NCBI RefSeq assembly: GCF_002803065.1
Contig: NZ_NNBL01000019.1
Coordinates: 1-64,000, forward strand
Length of the DNA stretch: 64,000 nt
Direction of reading: 5' to 3'
Source of the DNA: Streptomyces sp. CB01635
GTDB taxonomy: Bacteria; Actinomycetota; Actinomycetes; Streptomycetales; Streptomycetaceae
Under the pieces are notes generated by a model, which was given only the letters and a program-made list of their open reading frames with translations, made no database searches and was not told the origin of the DNA. Shown piece after piece: positions 34,832-43,173 of the stretch. The translations under genes and the position numbers were made by a program. Within the stretch, counting starts at the first letter, position 1, and each line of letters starts with the position of its first letter.

Positions 34832-35424
34832 GGCGTACACCGCTCGCCCTCGGCGCCACGGCGCTGGCGGCCGGGCTCGCCCTCACGGCCTGCGGCTCGG
34901 GCGACTCGTCGGCCTCGGCGTCCTCCGGCAAGCCCGCGGTAAAGGTCGGCGGGGCGTTCATACCGGCGCCCGCGGGCGGCGACATGGCGGCCGGCTTCTT
35001 CATCGTGCACAACAGCGGCGGCGCCGACACGCTCACCTCGGTGACCAGCTCCATCGCCCAGCAGGTGACCCTCCACTCCACCAAGGGCGGGGTGATGAAG
35101 GAGCGGAAGTCCTTCCCCGTCCCGGCCGACGGCGAGCTCGACTTCGAACGCGGTGGCAACCACCTCATGTTCGAAGATCTCAAGCAGACGCCGAAGGAGG
35201 GCGACAAGGTGTCCGTGAAGCTGCACTTCGCCAAGTCCGGCACCGTCACGGTGACCTTCCCCGTGAAGGCCGCCACCTACAACCCGGCGGCCAAGTCGGC
35301 GCACTCGTCGATGTCGTCGATGGCATCAAGGTCGTCGGTGACGTCGATGGCATCAATTTCCTCGGTGTCGTCGATGGCATCGCACAAGTCACACCCGTCA
35401 CACCCGTCGCACACGTCGCACTGA
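34828..35424 (+). CDS. ecuC: PCuAC-type extracytoplasmic copper chaperone (ECuC) with Met/His-rich tail
   Basis: A 198-residue lipoprotein (lipobox LTAC, Cys22) with a PCuAC/DUF461 cupredoxin-like domain. The copper ligands fit the family pattern M-x21-H-x-M: Met90, His112 and Met114, with His83 nearby. Residues 159-198 are a low-complexity tail of Ser, Met and His (SSMSSMAS, SHKSHPSHPSHTSH) built by short DNA repeats, with four Met and seven His. The tail resembles extra copper-binding extensions seen on some PCuAC proteins. The GTG start overlaps the sco stop, so translation is coupled. Predicted to pass Cu(I) to Sco. Confidence 0.92.
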   Translation: MRRTPLALGATALAAGLALTACGSGDSSASASSGKPAVKVGGAFIPAPAGGDMAAGFFIVHNSGGADTLTSVTSSIAQQVTLHSTKGGVMKERKSFPVPADGELDFERGGNHLMFEDLKQTPKEGDKVSVKLHFAKSGTVTVTFPVKAATYNPAAKSAHSSMSSMASRSSVTSMASISSVSSMASHKSHPSHPSHTSH

Positions 35425-35438
35425 GGGGCTGACCGTTC

Positions 35439-37424
35439 GTGAAGACCATCGCTCCCCGCTTCCGGCACCTGTTGCTGCTGCTCCTCGCCGTCACCGGCGC
35501 CCTCCTCGCCGGCGCCGCGCCCGTCTCCGCGCACGCCGCGCTGACCGGGAGCGACCCGAAGCAGGGCGCGGTGGTCGAGCAGGCCCCCACACGGGTGTCC
35601 CTGACCTTCTCCGAGGAAGTCGCCATGTCCGCCGGCTCCGTACGGGTTCTCGACCCGGCCGGAAAGCGCGTCGACACCGGCAAGACGACCGACCTCGGTG
35701 GCACGACTTACGGCGTCCCCCTCCACTCCGGGCTGCCCGACGGCACGTTCACCGTCGCCTACCAGGTCGTCTCGGCCGACAGCCACCCCGTCTCCGGGGC
35801 GTTCACCTTCTCCATCGGCGCCCCCTCCAAGACCACCGCGGCACTGCCCGACCAGACCGCGGGCGGCGGCGTCGTCGGCGGGCTCTACGGCGTCGCGCGG
35901 TACCTCTCCTACGGGGGGTTCATCCTCACCGTCGGCGGCGCGGCCTTCGTCCTCGCCTGCTGGCCGCGCGGAGCGGGCGTACGCCCTGTGCAGCGGGTCG
36001 TGGTGGGCGGCTGGATCACCCTCACCGGCGCGACCCTCGCCATGCTCCTGATGCGCGGCTCCTACACAGGGTCCGGCGCGGTCGGTGACATCTTCGACCT
36101 GACCCTCCTCGGGCAGGTCCTGCAGACCAAGTCGGGCGCGGCACTGGTGTCACGGCTCCTGCTCCTCGCCGCCGCCGCCCTCTTCATCGCCGTGCTCTTC
36201 GGCGCGTACGAGAAGCGGACCGACCCCAAGGAGAAGAAGGACCTCACCTTCGGGCTCGCGATCGGCGGCGCGGTCGTCGCCGCCGGTCTCGCCGCCACCT
36301 GGGCGATGGCCGAGCACGCCTCCACCGGCATCCAGGCCGGACTCGCCATGCCCGTCGACGTCCTGCACCTGCTCGCGGTGGCGGCCTGGCTCGGCGGGCT
36401 CGCCACCCTGCTCGTCGCCCTGTACCGGGCGCCGTCGATCGAGGCCACCGCCGTCCGGCGGTTCTCCCGGGTGGCGTTCTGCGCGGTCTCCACCCTGGCC
36501 GCGACCGGGCTCTACCAGTCGTGGCGCCAGGTCGGCTCCTGGTCGGCACTCACCGGCACCCGTTACGGGCAACTGCTGCTGCTCAAGATCGGGCTCGTCG
36601 CCGTCCTGGTCGGCGTCGCCTGGATCTCGCGGAAGTGGACGGGACGCCTGTCGGAGGGCCTCGCCCCGGAGGCCGCCGCAACCACTGTGATCGAGGAGCG
36701 CACACGGTCGGAAGAGGCGGTGACGGTACCTACCGGCGGCGCTTCGAAGGGGTCGTCGTCCGCGGAAGGGCGTAGAGGCGAAGCGGGTTCCGGTTCCGGT
36801 GGCGATACGGGCTCCGGTGCCGGCAGTGATACGGGTTCCGGCTCCGACGTCGACGACAAGCGGTCCGCCCAGCTCGCCCGCCAGCGCGCCGCGCTCACGA
36901 CCGCTCGCGAGAAGCGCATACGGGACGCCGACCCGGGCCGCTCCGGACTGCGTCGCTCCGTACTCACCGAGGCCGGCGTCGCCGTCGTCCTGCTCGTCGT
37001 CACCACCGTGCTCACCTCGACGGAGCCTGGCCGCACCGAGGAGGAGGCCAAGGCCGTCACCGCTGCGGCCTCCCAGCGGTCGGGGCCGCTCTCCCTGAAG
37101 CTGCCGTTCGACACGGGCGGCCAGGACGGCAAGGGCACGCTTCTGCTGGACATGGATCCCGGGCGCACCGGCAGCAACGACATGCACGTCTATGTGGAGC
37201 GCCCCAACGGCAAGGCGTTCGACGTCCCCGAGGTGAAGGTCTCCTTCACCCTCGCCGCGAAGAAGCTCGGCCCCCTGCCGGTCGTTCCCGACCACATCGC
37301 CACCGGACACTGGAGCGCGAGCGGCGTACAGATCCCCGTGGCGGGCGACTGGAAGATCGCGATCACCGTGCGCACATCCGACATCGACCAAGTGACCGTC
37401 AACAAGAACGCGAAGATCGGCTGA
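35439..37424 (+). CDS. Fused CopC-CopD copper protein
   Basis: A 661-residue fusion. A signal peptide precedes a CopC domain whose mature chain starts with His (AHAALTGSDPKQG) and has a second His in SADSHPVSG. A CopD membrane domain of about eight helices spans about 135-400. A Gly/Ser/Asp-rich hydrophilic stretch (about 420-490), another helix, and a C-terminal beta domain (about 560-661) resembling YtkA-like folds follow. CopC/CopD proteins handle copper outside the membrane and its import. The GTG start lies 15 bp after ecuC with GAGGGG upstream. The tail linker has DNA-level repeats coding GSGSG and DTGSG units. Confidence 0.9.
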   Translation: MKTIAPRFRHLLLLLLAVTGALLAGAAPVSAHAALTGSDPKQGAVVEQAPTRVSLTFSEEVAMSAGSVRVLDPAGKRVDTGKTTDLGGTTYGVPLHSGLPDGTFTVAYQVVSADSHPVSGAFTFSIGAPSKTTAALPDQTAGGGVVGGLYGVARYLSYGGFILTVGGAAFVLACWPRGAGVRPVQRVVVGGWITLTGATLAMLLMRGSYTGSGAVGDIFDLTLLGQVLQTKSGAALVSRLLLLAAAALFIAVLFGAYEKRTDPKEKKDLTFGLAIGGAVVAAGLAATWAMAEHASTGIQAGLAMPVDVLHLLAVAAWLGGLATLLVALYRAPSIEATAVRRFSRVAFCAVSTLAATGLYQSWRQVGSWSALTGTRYGQLLLLKIGLVAVLVGVAWISRKWTGRLSEGLAPEAAATTVIEERTRSEEAVTVPTGGASKGSSSAEGRRGEAGSGSGGDTGSGAGSDTGSGSDVDDKRSAQLARQRAALTTAREKRIRDADPGRSGLRRSVLTEAGVAVVLLVVTTVLTSTEPGRTEEEAKAVTAAASQRSGPLSLKLPFDTGGQDGKGTLLLDMDPGRTGSNDMHVYVERPNGKAFDVPEVKVSFTLAAKKLGPLPVVPDHIATGHWSASGVQIPVAGDWKIAITVRTSDIDQVTVNKNAKIG

Positions 37425-37432
37425 CCCCCACC

Positions 37433-38686
37433 ATGGCTGACTCCGAGAACCGGACCGACTCCGGCATCTCCCGACGGCGGCTGCTCGGCACCGCGGGCGC
37501 GACAGGCCTCGCCCTGGGCTCCGTGGGCGGCGCCGCAGGGTACGCGACCGCGTCGTCGAACTCCCCCGACGCCGCCGCGTCGTTGACCTCCCTCGGCGCG
37601 GACCGCGTGATGTTTCACGGGAAACATCAGGCCGGCATCACGACCCCGACGCAGTCCCGCGGGCACCTGATCGCCTTCGATCTCGCGCCGGGAGCCGGAC
37701 GCAAGGAAGCGGCTGCCCTGATGCGGCGCTGGTCGGCCACCGCCCAGCGGCTGATGGCCGGGGAAGCCCTCGACGACTCCGACACCGACGTTGCCGGCGA
37801 CGCCGGTCCTTCATCGCTGACGCTCACCTTCGGCTTCGGCCACAGCTTCTTCTCCCGTACGGGGCTGGAGAAGCAGCGCCCGGCGGCCCTCGACCCGCTG
37901 CCCGACTTCTTCTCCGACCACCTCGACAAGGCCCGGAGCAACGGCGATCTGTGGGTGCAGATCGGCGCGAACGACGCGCTGGTCGCTTTCCACGCCCTGC
38001 GCGCGGTCCAGCGGGACGCGGGGGAAGCGGCCAGGGTGCGCTGGCAGATGAACGGCTTCAACCGCTCGCCCGGCGCCACCTCCCACCCCATGACCGCCCG
38101 CAATCTCATGGGCCAGATCGACGGAACCAACAACCCGAAGCCGGCCGACGCCGACTTCGACAAGCGGATCTTCGTGCCCGCCTCGGGCGACCCCGCCTGG
38201 ATGGCCGACGGCTCGTACGCCGTCGTACGGCGCATCCGCATGCTCCTCGACGACTGGGAGAAGCTGTCGGGGAAGGCGCAGGAGGACGTCATCGGGCGCA
38301 AGAAGTCCGACGGCGCGCCCCTGACCGGCGGCACGGAGACCACGAAGCCGGACCTGGAGAAGACCGGCGCCGACGGCAAGCTCGTCATACCCATCAACGC
38401 CCACGCGCGCATCACCCGGCCCGACCAGAACGGCGGCGCCGCGATGGTCCGCCGCCCGTTCTCGTACCACGACGGCATCGGCCACGACGGGGTGCCGGAC
38501 GCCGGGCTGCTCTTCGTCTGCTGGCAGGCGGACCCCCTGCGCGGCTTCGTGCCGGTGCAGCGCAAGCTCGACCGGGGAGACGCCCTGTCGGACTTCATCC
38601 GTCACGAGTCGAGCGGGCTGTTCGCGGTGCCCGGCGGGACGGCAAAGGGCGAGTACGTGGGGCAGGCGTTGCTGGAGGCCCATTAG
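37433..38686 (+). CDS. dtpA: Tat-exported DyP-type haem peroxidase (DtpA)
   Basis: A DyP peroxidase of 417 residues. The twin-arginine signal reads SRRRLLGTAG (Arg14-Arg16), with export of the folded haem protein expected. The distal catalytic Asp lies in GQIDGTNNP (GxxDG motif). The C-terminal haem-ligand region has RRPFSYHDG, with a distal Arg probably in ARITRP. In S. lividans DtpA works with Sco and ECuC in copper delivery to GlxA, and the gene order here is the same. It begins 8 bp after copCD. Codons around 37612 include a parS-like palindrome. Confidence 0.93.
   Translation: MADSENRTDSGISRRRLLGTAGATGLALGSVGGAAGYATASSNSPDAAASLTSLGADRVMFHGKHQAGITTPTQSRGHLIAFDLAPGAGRKEAAALMRRWSATAQRLMAGEALDDSDTDVAGDAGPSSLTLTFGFGHSFFSRTGLEKQRPAALDPLPDFFSDHLDKARSNGDLWVQIGANDALVAFHALRAVQRDAGEAARVRWQMNGFNRSPGATSHPMTARNLMGQIDGTNNPKPADADFDKRIFVPASGDPAWMADGSYAVVRRIRMLLDDWEKLSGKAQEDVIGRKKSDGAPLTGGTETTKPDLEKTGADGKLVIPINAHARITRPDQNGGAAMVRRPFSYHDGIGHDGVPDAGLLFVCWQADPLRGFVPVQRKLDRGDALSDFIRHESSGLFAVPGGTAKGEYVGQALLEAH
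37612..37625. other. parS-like site inside dtpA, one mismatch
   Basis: GTTTCACGGGAAAC differs from parS at position 9 (G for T); flanking T and A extend the symmetry to 16 bp. It encodes residues around FHGKH in dtpA. One-mismatch sites may still bind ParB. Confidence 0.55.
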
Positions 38687-38696
38687 GGTGACCAAT

Positions 38697-39632
38697 ATGT
38701 CAGCCAGCTACGCGTATCTCGGCCCTCAGGGCACCTTCACCGAGGTTGCTCTGCGCACGCTCCCGGAGACCGCCACCCGGGAACTCGTTCCGATGGTGTC
38801 CGTGCCCGCCGCACTCGACGCCGTACGCAACGGCGAGGCCGAGGCCGCGTTCGTGCCGATCGAGAACTCCGTCGAGGGCGGCATCACGACCACGCTCGAC
38901 GAGCTGGTGGCCGGCGAGCCGCTGATGATCTACCGCGAGGTGCTGCTCTCCATCACCTTCGCGCTGCTGGTCAGGCCCGGTACGCAGGTGTCGGACATCA
39001 AGACGGTGACGGCCCACCCCGCGGCTCAGCCGCAGGTCCGCAACTGGATGAAGGCGAATCTCGCCGAGGACGTGACGTGGGAGTCCGCGGCGTCGAACGC
39101 GGACGGTGCGCGCCTGGTCCAGGAGGGTCGCTACGACGCGGCGTTCGCGGGCGCGTTCGCCGCGGAGCGCTACGGCCTGGTGCCACTGGTCACCGAGATC
39201 CATGACGCGGAGAACGCGCAGACGCGCTTCGTCCTCGTCGGCAAGCCGGCCCGCCCCGCCGCGCCCACCGGCGCGGACAAGACCTCCGTGGTCATCTGGC
39301 AGCGCGACGACCACCCGGGCGCGCTGCTCGAACTGCTCCAGGAGTTCGCGGTGCGCGGGGTCAACCTGATGCTGCTGCAGTCCCGGCCGACCGGTGAGGG
39401 CATCGGGAACTACTGCTTCGCCATCGACGCGGAGGGCCATATCTCGGACCGCCGCGTGGGCGAGGCGCTGATGGGGCTCAAGCGGGTCTGCCCGCAGGTG
39501 CGCTTCCTGGGCTCGTATCCGAGGGCCGGGGTCACCGTGGCGGACGTCCGGACTCCGCGGACGGGAACGTCCGACAGCGACTTCATGGCGGCGTCCGACT
39601 GGCTCGCGCGCTGCCAGGACGGCCGTTTCTGA
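38697..39632 (+). CDS. pheA: Prephenate dehydratase
   Basis: A cytosolic enzyme of 311 residues that converts prephenate to phenylpyruvate for phenylalanine synthesis. The catalytic periplasmic-binding-like domain (about 1-185) has AYLGPQGTFTE, IENSVEGGI, TAHPAAQPQVR and the TRF motif in AQTRFVLVG. A C-terminal ACT domain (about 200-280) carries the phenylalanine feedback site (HPGALLELLQEFAVRGVNL, LQSRPTGE). ATG 38697 follows AGGGTGA by 5 nt. A GTG 9 bp upstream with GGAGG is equally possible. It begins 10 bp after dtpA, so it may be read from the copper operon. A 730-bp gap with repeats follows. Confidence 0.95.
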   Translation: MSASYAYLGPQGTFTEVALRTLPETATRELVPMVSVPAALDAVRNGEAEAAFVPIENSVEGGITTTLDELVAGEPLMIYREVLLSITFALLVRPGTQVSDIKTVTAHPAAQPQVRNWMKANLAEDVTWESAASNADGARLVQEGRYDAAFAGAFAAERYGLVPLVTEIHDAENAQTRFVLVGKPARPAAPTGADKTSVVIWQRDDHPGALLELLQEFAVRGVNLMLLQSRPTGEGIGNYCFAIDAEGHISDRRVGEALMGLKRVCPQVRFLGSYPRAGVTVADVRTPRTGTSDSDFMAASDWLARCQDGRF

Positions 39633-39653
39633 CGCCTTTGCGTTCCAGCTGGC

Positions 39654-39725
39654 GGCGCCTTCGGACATACGGGCTCCGGCGCATTCGGGCATACGGGTTC
39701 CGGCGCCTTGGGGCATACGGGTTCT
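39654..39725. repeat. 24-bp tandem repeat, three copies
   Basis: Units 39654-39677, 39678-39701 and 39702-39725 share the form GGCGCCTTCGGNCATACGGG followed by NTCC, with a few substitutions. They start 22 bp after the pheA stop and contain no start codon context. Function unknown. Confidence 0.8.
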
Positions 39726-39795
39726 GACGGGATTCCGGCGTCTTCGGGCGCCGGATTTCGACGTCCTCAGAACCAGTCCTACCTGCAGATTTTCG

Positions 39796-40107
39796 CCATC
39801 CACAGAAGTTATCCACAGGCATGCTTCTCGACCTGGGGACAAGTCGACACCATCTCGCTACATGGTCGACAAATCGCCCTACAGCCCACAACTCCGTCCA
39901 CAGGCGCGCACGTCACCCCTCGTCCACTCTTTTCCTTTGATCAACTCTATAGAGCGAACCATTTCCACTCGAAAGTGCGTGTGAGATGGGTTTGGATCGG
40001 GAATCCTTCGCCGCTCATGCGGCTTTCGGAACGATCTCTTCCGGCATCCACAGATCTTTCGCACAGCCTGTGGATAACTTTTCGGGGAGCCGCATTCCTG
40101 TGGACAA
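39796..40107. other. DnaA-box cluster between pheA and serS
   Basis: Three exact boxes are present: TTATCCACA at 39809-39817 (+), TTATCCACA at 40069-40077 (-) and TTGTCCACA at 40099-40107 (-), the last being the preferred Streptomyces form. Weaker matches lie at 39796-39804, 39834-39842 (-), 39894-39902 and 40044-40052. The surrounding 39633-40365 has no gene. No dnaA or dnaN is near, so this is not oriC itself. A DnaA-titrating cluster is the likelier role. Confidence 0.8.
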
Positions 40108-40365
40108 CCCCGCCGCCAAGTCCCGCCCCACGCAAGGGGATTTGGTCAAGCGGCCGTGCCGCATCTGCCCCATTTCGGGGAATGGAGCCCTTTTTATTGA
40201 CCGGAGCCCACAGCGTCCGACCAGCCCCGAGAAGATCCATTTCGGCCACGAGCTTCGCCGCGCGTCGACCGCCCATTGCCGAATTCATATCCGGCAAATC
40301 GGGCAAAAGGTAACGCACGGGATATCGGTTCGTGCGGTGGAACCGCGCACCGGTAGCCTTGAGGG

Positions 40366-41643
40366 GTGATTGACCTTCGCCTGCTTCGTGAGGACCCCGA
40401 CCGTGTTCGCGCCTCCCAGCGCGCCCGTGGAGAGGACGTCGCACTCGTCGACGCCCTGCTCTCCGCCGACGAGCGGCGCAGGTCGTCCGGGCTCCGCTTC
40501 GACGAGCTCCGTTCCGAGCAGAAGTCGCTCGGCAAGCTGATCCCCAAAGCCTCCGCCGACGAGAAGCAGGAGCTCCTGAAGAAGACCGGCGAGCTCTCCG
40601 CCGCCGTCAAGAGCGCCGAGGCCGAGCAGCGCGAGGCCGACGAGGAGACCCAGCGCCTCGCCCTCCTGCTGGGCAACATCGTGCACACGGACGTCCCGGT
40701 CGGCGGCGAGGAGGACTTCGTCGTCCTCGAGACGCACGGCACGATCCGCGACTTCGGCGCCGAGGGCTTCGAGCCCAAGGACCATCTGGAGCTCGGCGAG
40801 GCGCTCGGCGCCATCGACGTCGAGCGCGGCGCCAAGGTGTCGGGCTCGCGCTTCTACTACCTGACAGGCGTCGGCGCGCTCCTCGAACTCGCCCTGGTGA
40901 ACGCGGCGATCGCGCAGGCCACCGAGGCCGGCTTCATCCCGATGCTGACGCCGGCGCTGGTGCGCCCGCGCGCCATGGAGGGCACCGGCTTCCTCGGCCA
41001 GGCCGCGGAGAACGTGTACCACCTGGAGAAGGACGACTACTACCTGGTCGGCACCTCCGAGGTCGCGCTCGCCGGGTACCACATGGACGAGATCCTCGAC
41101 GCGGACAAGCTGCCGCTGCGCTACGCCGGCTTCTCGCCCTGCTTCCGCCGCGAGGCCGGTACGTACGGCAAGGACACCCGGGGCATCTTCCGCGTGCACC
41201 AGTTCGACAAGGTCGAGATGTTCTCGTACGTCGCTCCCGAGGACGCCGAGGCCGAGCACAAGCGGCTTCTGGAGTGGGAGAAGCAGTGGCTGACCGGCCT
41301 CGAACTGCCCTTCCAGGTCATCGACGTGGCGACGGGCGACCTCGGGTCCTCGGCCTCGCGCAAGTTCGACTGCGAGGCGTGGATCCCGACGCAGGGCAAG
41401 TACCGCGAGCTGACCTCGGCGTCGAACTGTGACGGCTTCCAGGCCCGCCGCCTGTCCATCCGGATGCGCGACGGCAAGAAGGTCCAGCCGCTGGCGACGC
41501 TGAACGGCACGCTGTGCGCGGTGCCGCGCACCATCGTGGCCATCCTGGAGAATCACCAGCAGGCCGACGGCTCCGTGAGGGTGCCCGAGGTGCTGCGTCC
41601 GTACTTGGGGGGCCGAAAGATCCTGGAGCCGATCAACAAGTGA
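40366..41643 (+). CDS. serS: Seryl-tRNA synthetase
   Basis: A class II aminoacyl-tRNA synthetase of 425 residues that charges tRNA-Ser. The N-terminal two-helix coiled coil that grips the long variable arm lies at about 25-105 (FDELRSEQKSLGKLIPKAS, then a heptad-rich stretch). Motif 2 is FSPCFRREAGTYGKDTRG and FRVHQFDKVEMF, and motif 3 is near the end in LNGTLCAVPRTI. The ATG-like GTG start follows GAGGG. The stop overlaps the next gene by GTGA. The gene is preceded by the DnaA-box region. Confidence 0.97.
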   Translation: MIDLRLLREDPDRVRASQRARGEDVALVDALLSADERRRSSGLRFDELRSEQKSLGKLIPKASADEKQELLKKTGELSAAVKSAEAEQREADEETQRLALLLGNIVHTDVPVGGEEDFVVLETHGTIRDFGAEGFEPKDHLELGEALGAIDVERGAKVSGSRFYYLTGVGALLELALVNAAIAQATEAGFIPMLTPALVRPRAMEGTGFLGQAAENVYHLEKDDYYLVGTSEVALAGYHMDEILDADKLPLRYAGFSPCFRREAGTYGKDTRGIFRVHQFDKVEMFSYVAPEDAEAEHKRLLEWEKQWLTGLELPFQVIDVATGDLGSSASRKFDCEAWIPTQGKYRELTSASNCDGFQARRLSIRMRDGKKVQPLATLNGTLCAVPRTIVAILENHQQADGSVRVPEVLRPYLGGRKILEPINK

Positions 41644-42464
41644 GCCACCCTGCTCCGCTGGATCACCCGTTCCCGTACAAACTCGTCGCGACCGATCTCG
41701 ACGGGACGCTTCTGCGGCCCGACGACACGGTCTCCGAGCGGACGCGTGAGGCGCTCACCGCGGTCACCGCGGCGGGCGCCGCCCACATCATCGTGACCGG
41801 GCGGGCCGTGCCCTGGACCCGGCACATCCTCGACGACCTCGGCTACGAGGGCCTCGCGGTGTGCGGGCAGGGCGCGCAGGTCTATCACGCCGGCGAGCAC
41901 CGGCTACTGACATCGGTGACTCTCGACCGGCAGCTGGCCGGTCTCGCGCTCTCCAAGATCGAGGCGGAGGCCGGGCCGCTGGCTCTGGCCGCGAGCCGTG
42001 ACGGCCTCGATGGCGAGGTCGTCGTGGGGCCCGGCTATCAGGTGCAGGAGGGCCCCCTGCCGGTCATCCCGTTCACGGATGTCACCGAGCTGTGGGCGGC
42101 GCCGCTGAACAAGGTGTACGTGCAGCACCCGGGCATGACCGACGACGAGCTGGCCGCCGTGGCGCTGGCCGTGGCCGGTGATCTGGTGGGCGTCACGATG
42201 GCGGGCGAGGGCATCGTCGAACTGCTGCCGCTCGGTCTTTCGAAGGCGACCGGTCTCTCGCTGGCCGCGCGCCGGCTGGGCGCGAAGGCGGCCGACACGA
42301 TCGCTTTCGGCGACATGCCCAACGACATCCCGATGTTCGGCTGGGCGGCGCACGGCGTGGCGATGGCCAATGCCCACGCGGAGCTCAAGGCCGTCGCGGA
42401 CGAGGTCACGACGTCGAACGCGGACGACGGCATCGCGGTGGTCCTGGAACGCCTGCTGGGCTGA
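41640..42464 (+). CDS. Cof-type HAD family phosphatase
   Basis: A 274-residue HAD hydrolase of class IIB (Cof type). Motif I is VATDLDGTLL, motif II IIVTGRAVPW, motif III the Lys in LSKATGLS, and motif IV IAFGDMPNDIPMF. The cap domain spans about 90-195. Such enzymes dephosphorylate sugar phosphates, FMN or PLP; the substrate cannot be read from sequence. The GTG start overlaps the serS stop, so it is translationally coupled to serS. Confidence 0.9.
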   Translation: MSHPAPLDHPFPYKLVATDLDGTLLRPDDTVSERTREALTAVTAAGAAHIIVTGRAVPWTRHILDDLGYEGLAVCGQGAQVYHAGEHRLLTSVTLDRQLAGLALSKIEAEAGPLALAASRDGLDGEVVVGPGYQVQEGPLPVIPFTDVTELWAAPLNKVYVQHPGMTDDELAAVALAVAGDLVGVTMAGEGIVELLPLGLSKATGLSLAARRLGAKAADTIAFGDMPNDIPMFGWAAHGVAMANAHAELKAVADEVTTSNADDGIAVVLERLLG

Positions 42465-42531
42465 CGGCCTGCCGTCGCCGCGGCCGTCCGCGGGTGCCGT
42501 TCCCTTGGGGGCGGCACTGAAAAGTCTGGGT

Positions 42532-42576
42532 GGGCGGCCCGCGCACCGGGAAGGTGCGCGCTCGAAGCGGCCGCCC
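42532..42576 (+). terminator. Branched hairpin after the HAD gene
   Basis: Outer arms GGGCGGCC (42532-42539) and GGCCGCCC (42569-42576) enclose an inner 8-bp stem CGCGCACC/GGTGCGCG with loop GGGAA. It is a probable terminator, or part of a structured RNA in the 352-bp gap. Confidence 0.55.
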
Positions 42577-42609
42577 CGGGCAGCCTCCCCGTGAGCCGGC
42601 TCATACGGA

Positions 42610-42699
42610 GTGAGTAACTACTCCGGAGCCTGCCGTGGGCTGCCCTGCTGGGAGCTCGACGGAATCTTGACCGACATCGTCTCGCTCCTCTCCCAGTAG
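42610..42699 (+). CDS. Possible 29-residue peptide
   Basis: A GTG-started frame of 29 codons with about 86% G/C at third positions, encoding a peptide with CRGLPCWELDG and a hydrophobic end ILTDIVSLLSQ. There is no ribosome binding site at the right distance and the start lies in a small hairpin (CGGAGT/ACTCCG), so this may be chance. Otherwise 42465-42816 has no gene. Confidence 0.2.
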   Translation: MSNYSGACRGLPCWELDGILTDIVSLLSQ

Positions 42700-42816
42700 G
42701 CGGGCGCCGTGCGCGGCGCGGTTACAGAACTACTGTGCCTCTACCAGGAGTTGGGCGCCACCGAATAAAACGTGGCCAGGCGCGCGCCTGGGCCTGTCCG
42801 GGCCAGACGAGAGGCC

Positions 42817-43041
42817 CTAGCGCTTACGCCACTTGCGGCGGCGGGCGCGGCTGAAGAACCAGCCCGCGGGTGGCTCGTCGGAGCGCCACGGCTGGGGCTC
42901 CGGGGACTCGTTCCGCCAGCGTGCGGCGAGCATGCGGGCCCGCGCGGACGGCTCCGTGGTCTCGGCGGACCGTATGAAGTCCTCGTCGAGGGCCACGCCC
43001 TCCCATGTCTCGTCCCGCTCACGCTCCGGCTCCGCCGTCAT
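42817..43041 (-). CDS. Small conserved hypothetical protein (acidic N-terminus, basic C-terminus)
   Basis: A 74-residue soluble protein, acidic at the start (MTAEPERERDETWEGVALDE) and very basic at the end (FFSRARRRKWRKR), with no signal or membrane segment. I recall close relatives in other Streptomyces but no function. The ATG at 43041 is firm because AGGAGG lies 7 nt upstream; a GTG 6 bp earlier is too close to it. It follows the ABC operon terminator and reads in the same direction. Confidence 0.75.
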   Translation of the reverse strand: MTAEPERERDETWEGVALDEDFIRSAETTEPSARARMLAARWRNESPEPQPWRSDEPPAGWFFSRARRRKWRKR

Positions 43042-43121
43042 CTCCACTCCTCCTGGAACGGGTCACCTTGCTGGGACAGATCAGCTTTCTGGAAAACGGG
43101 GCGCTCTCCCGGAAAACAGGT

Positions 43122-43154
43122 CACCCTCCCGACCAGTGTCCTGATGGGAGGGTG
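43122..43154 (-). terminator. Hairpin terminator after the ABC operon
   Basis: 9-bp arms CACCCTCCC and GGGAGGGTG with a 15-nt loop start 20 bp after the last permease gene. Confidence 0.65.
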
Positions 43155-43173
43155 AAGCCGCTGTCAAGAGCTG

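Noticed and set aside
39654..39725. A CRISPR array
   Set aside because: Units are contiguous with no spacers, only three copies, and no cas genes are near.
39633..40365. The pheA-serS gap as oriC
   Set aside because: Too few DnaA boxes, no AT-rich unwinding region and no dnaA/dnaN neighbours; more consistent with a satellite cluster.
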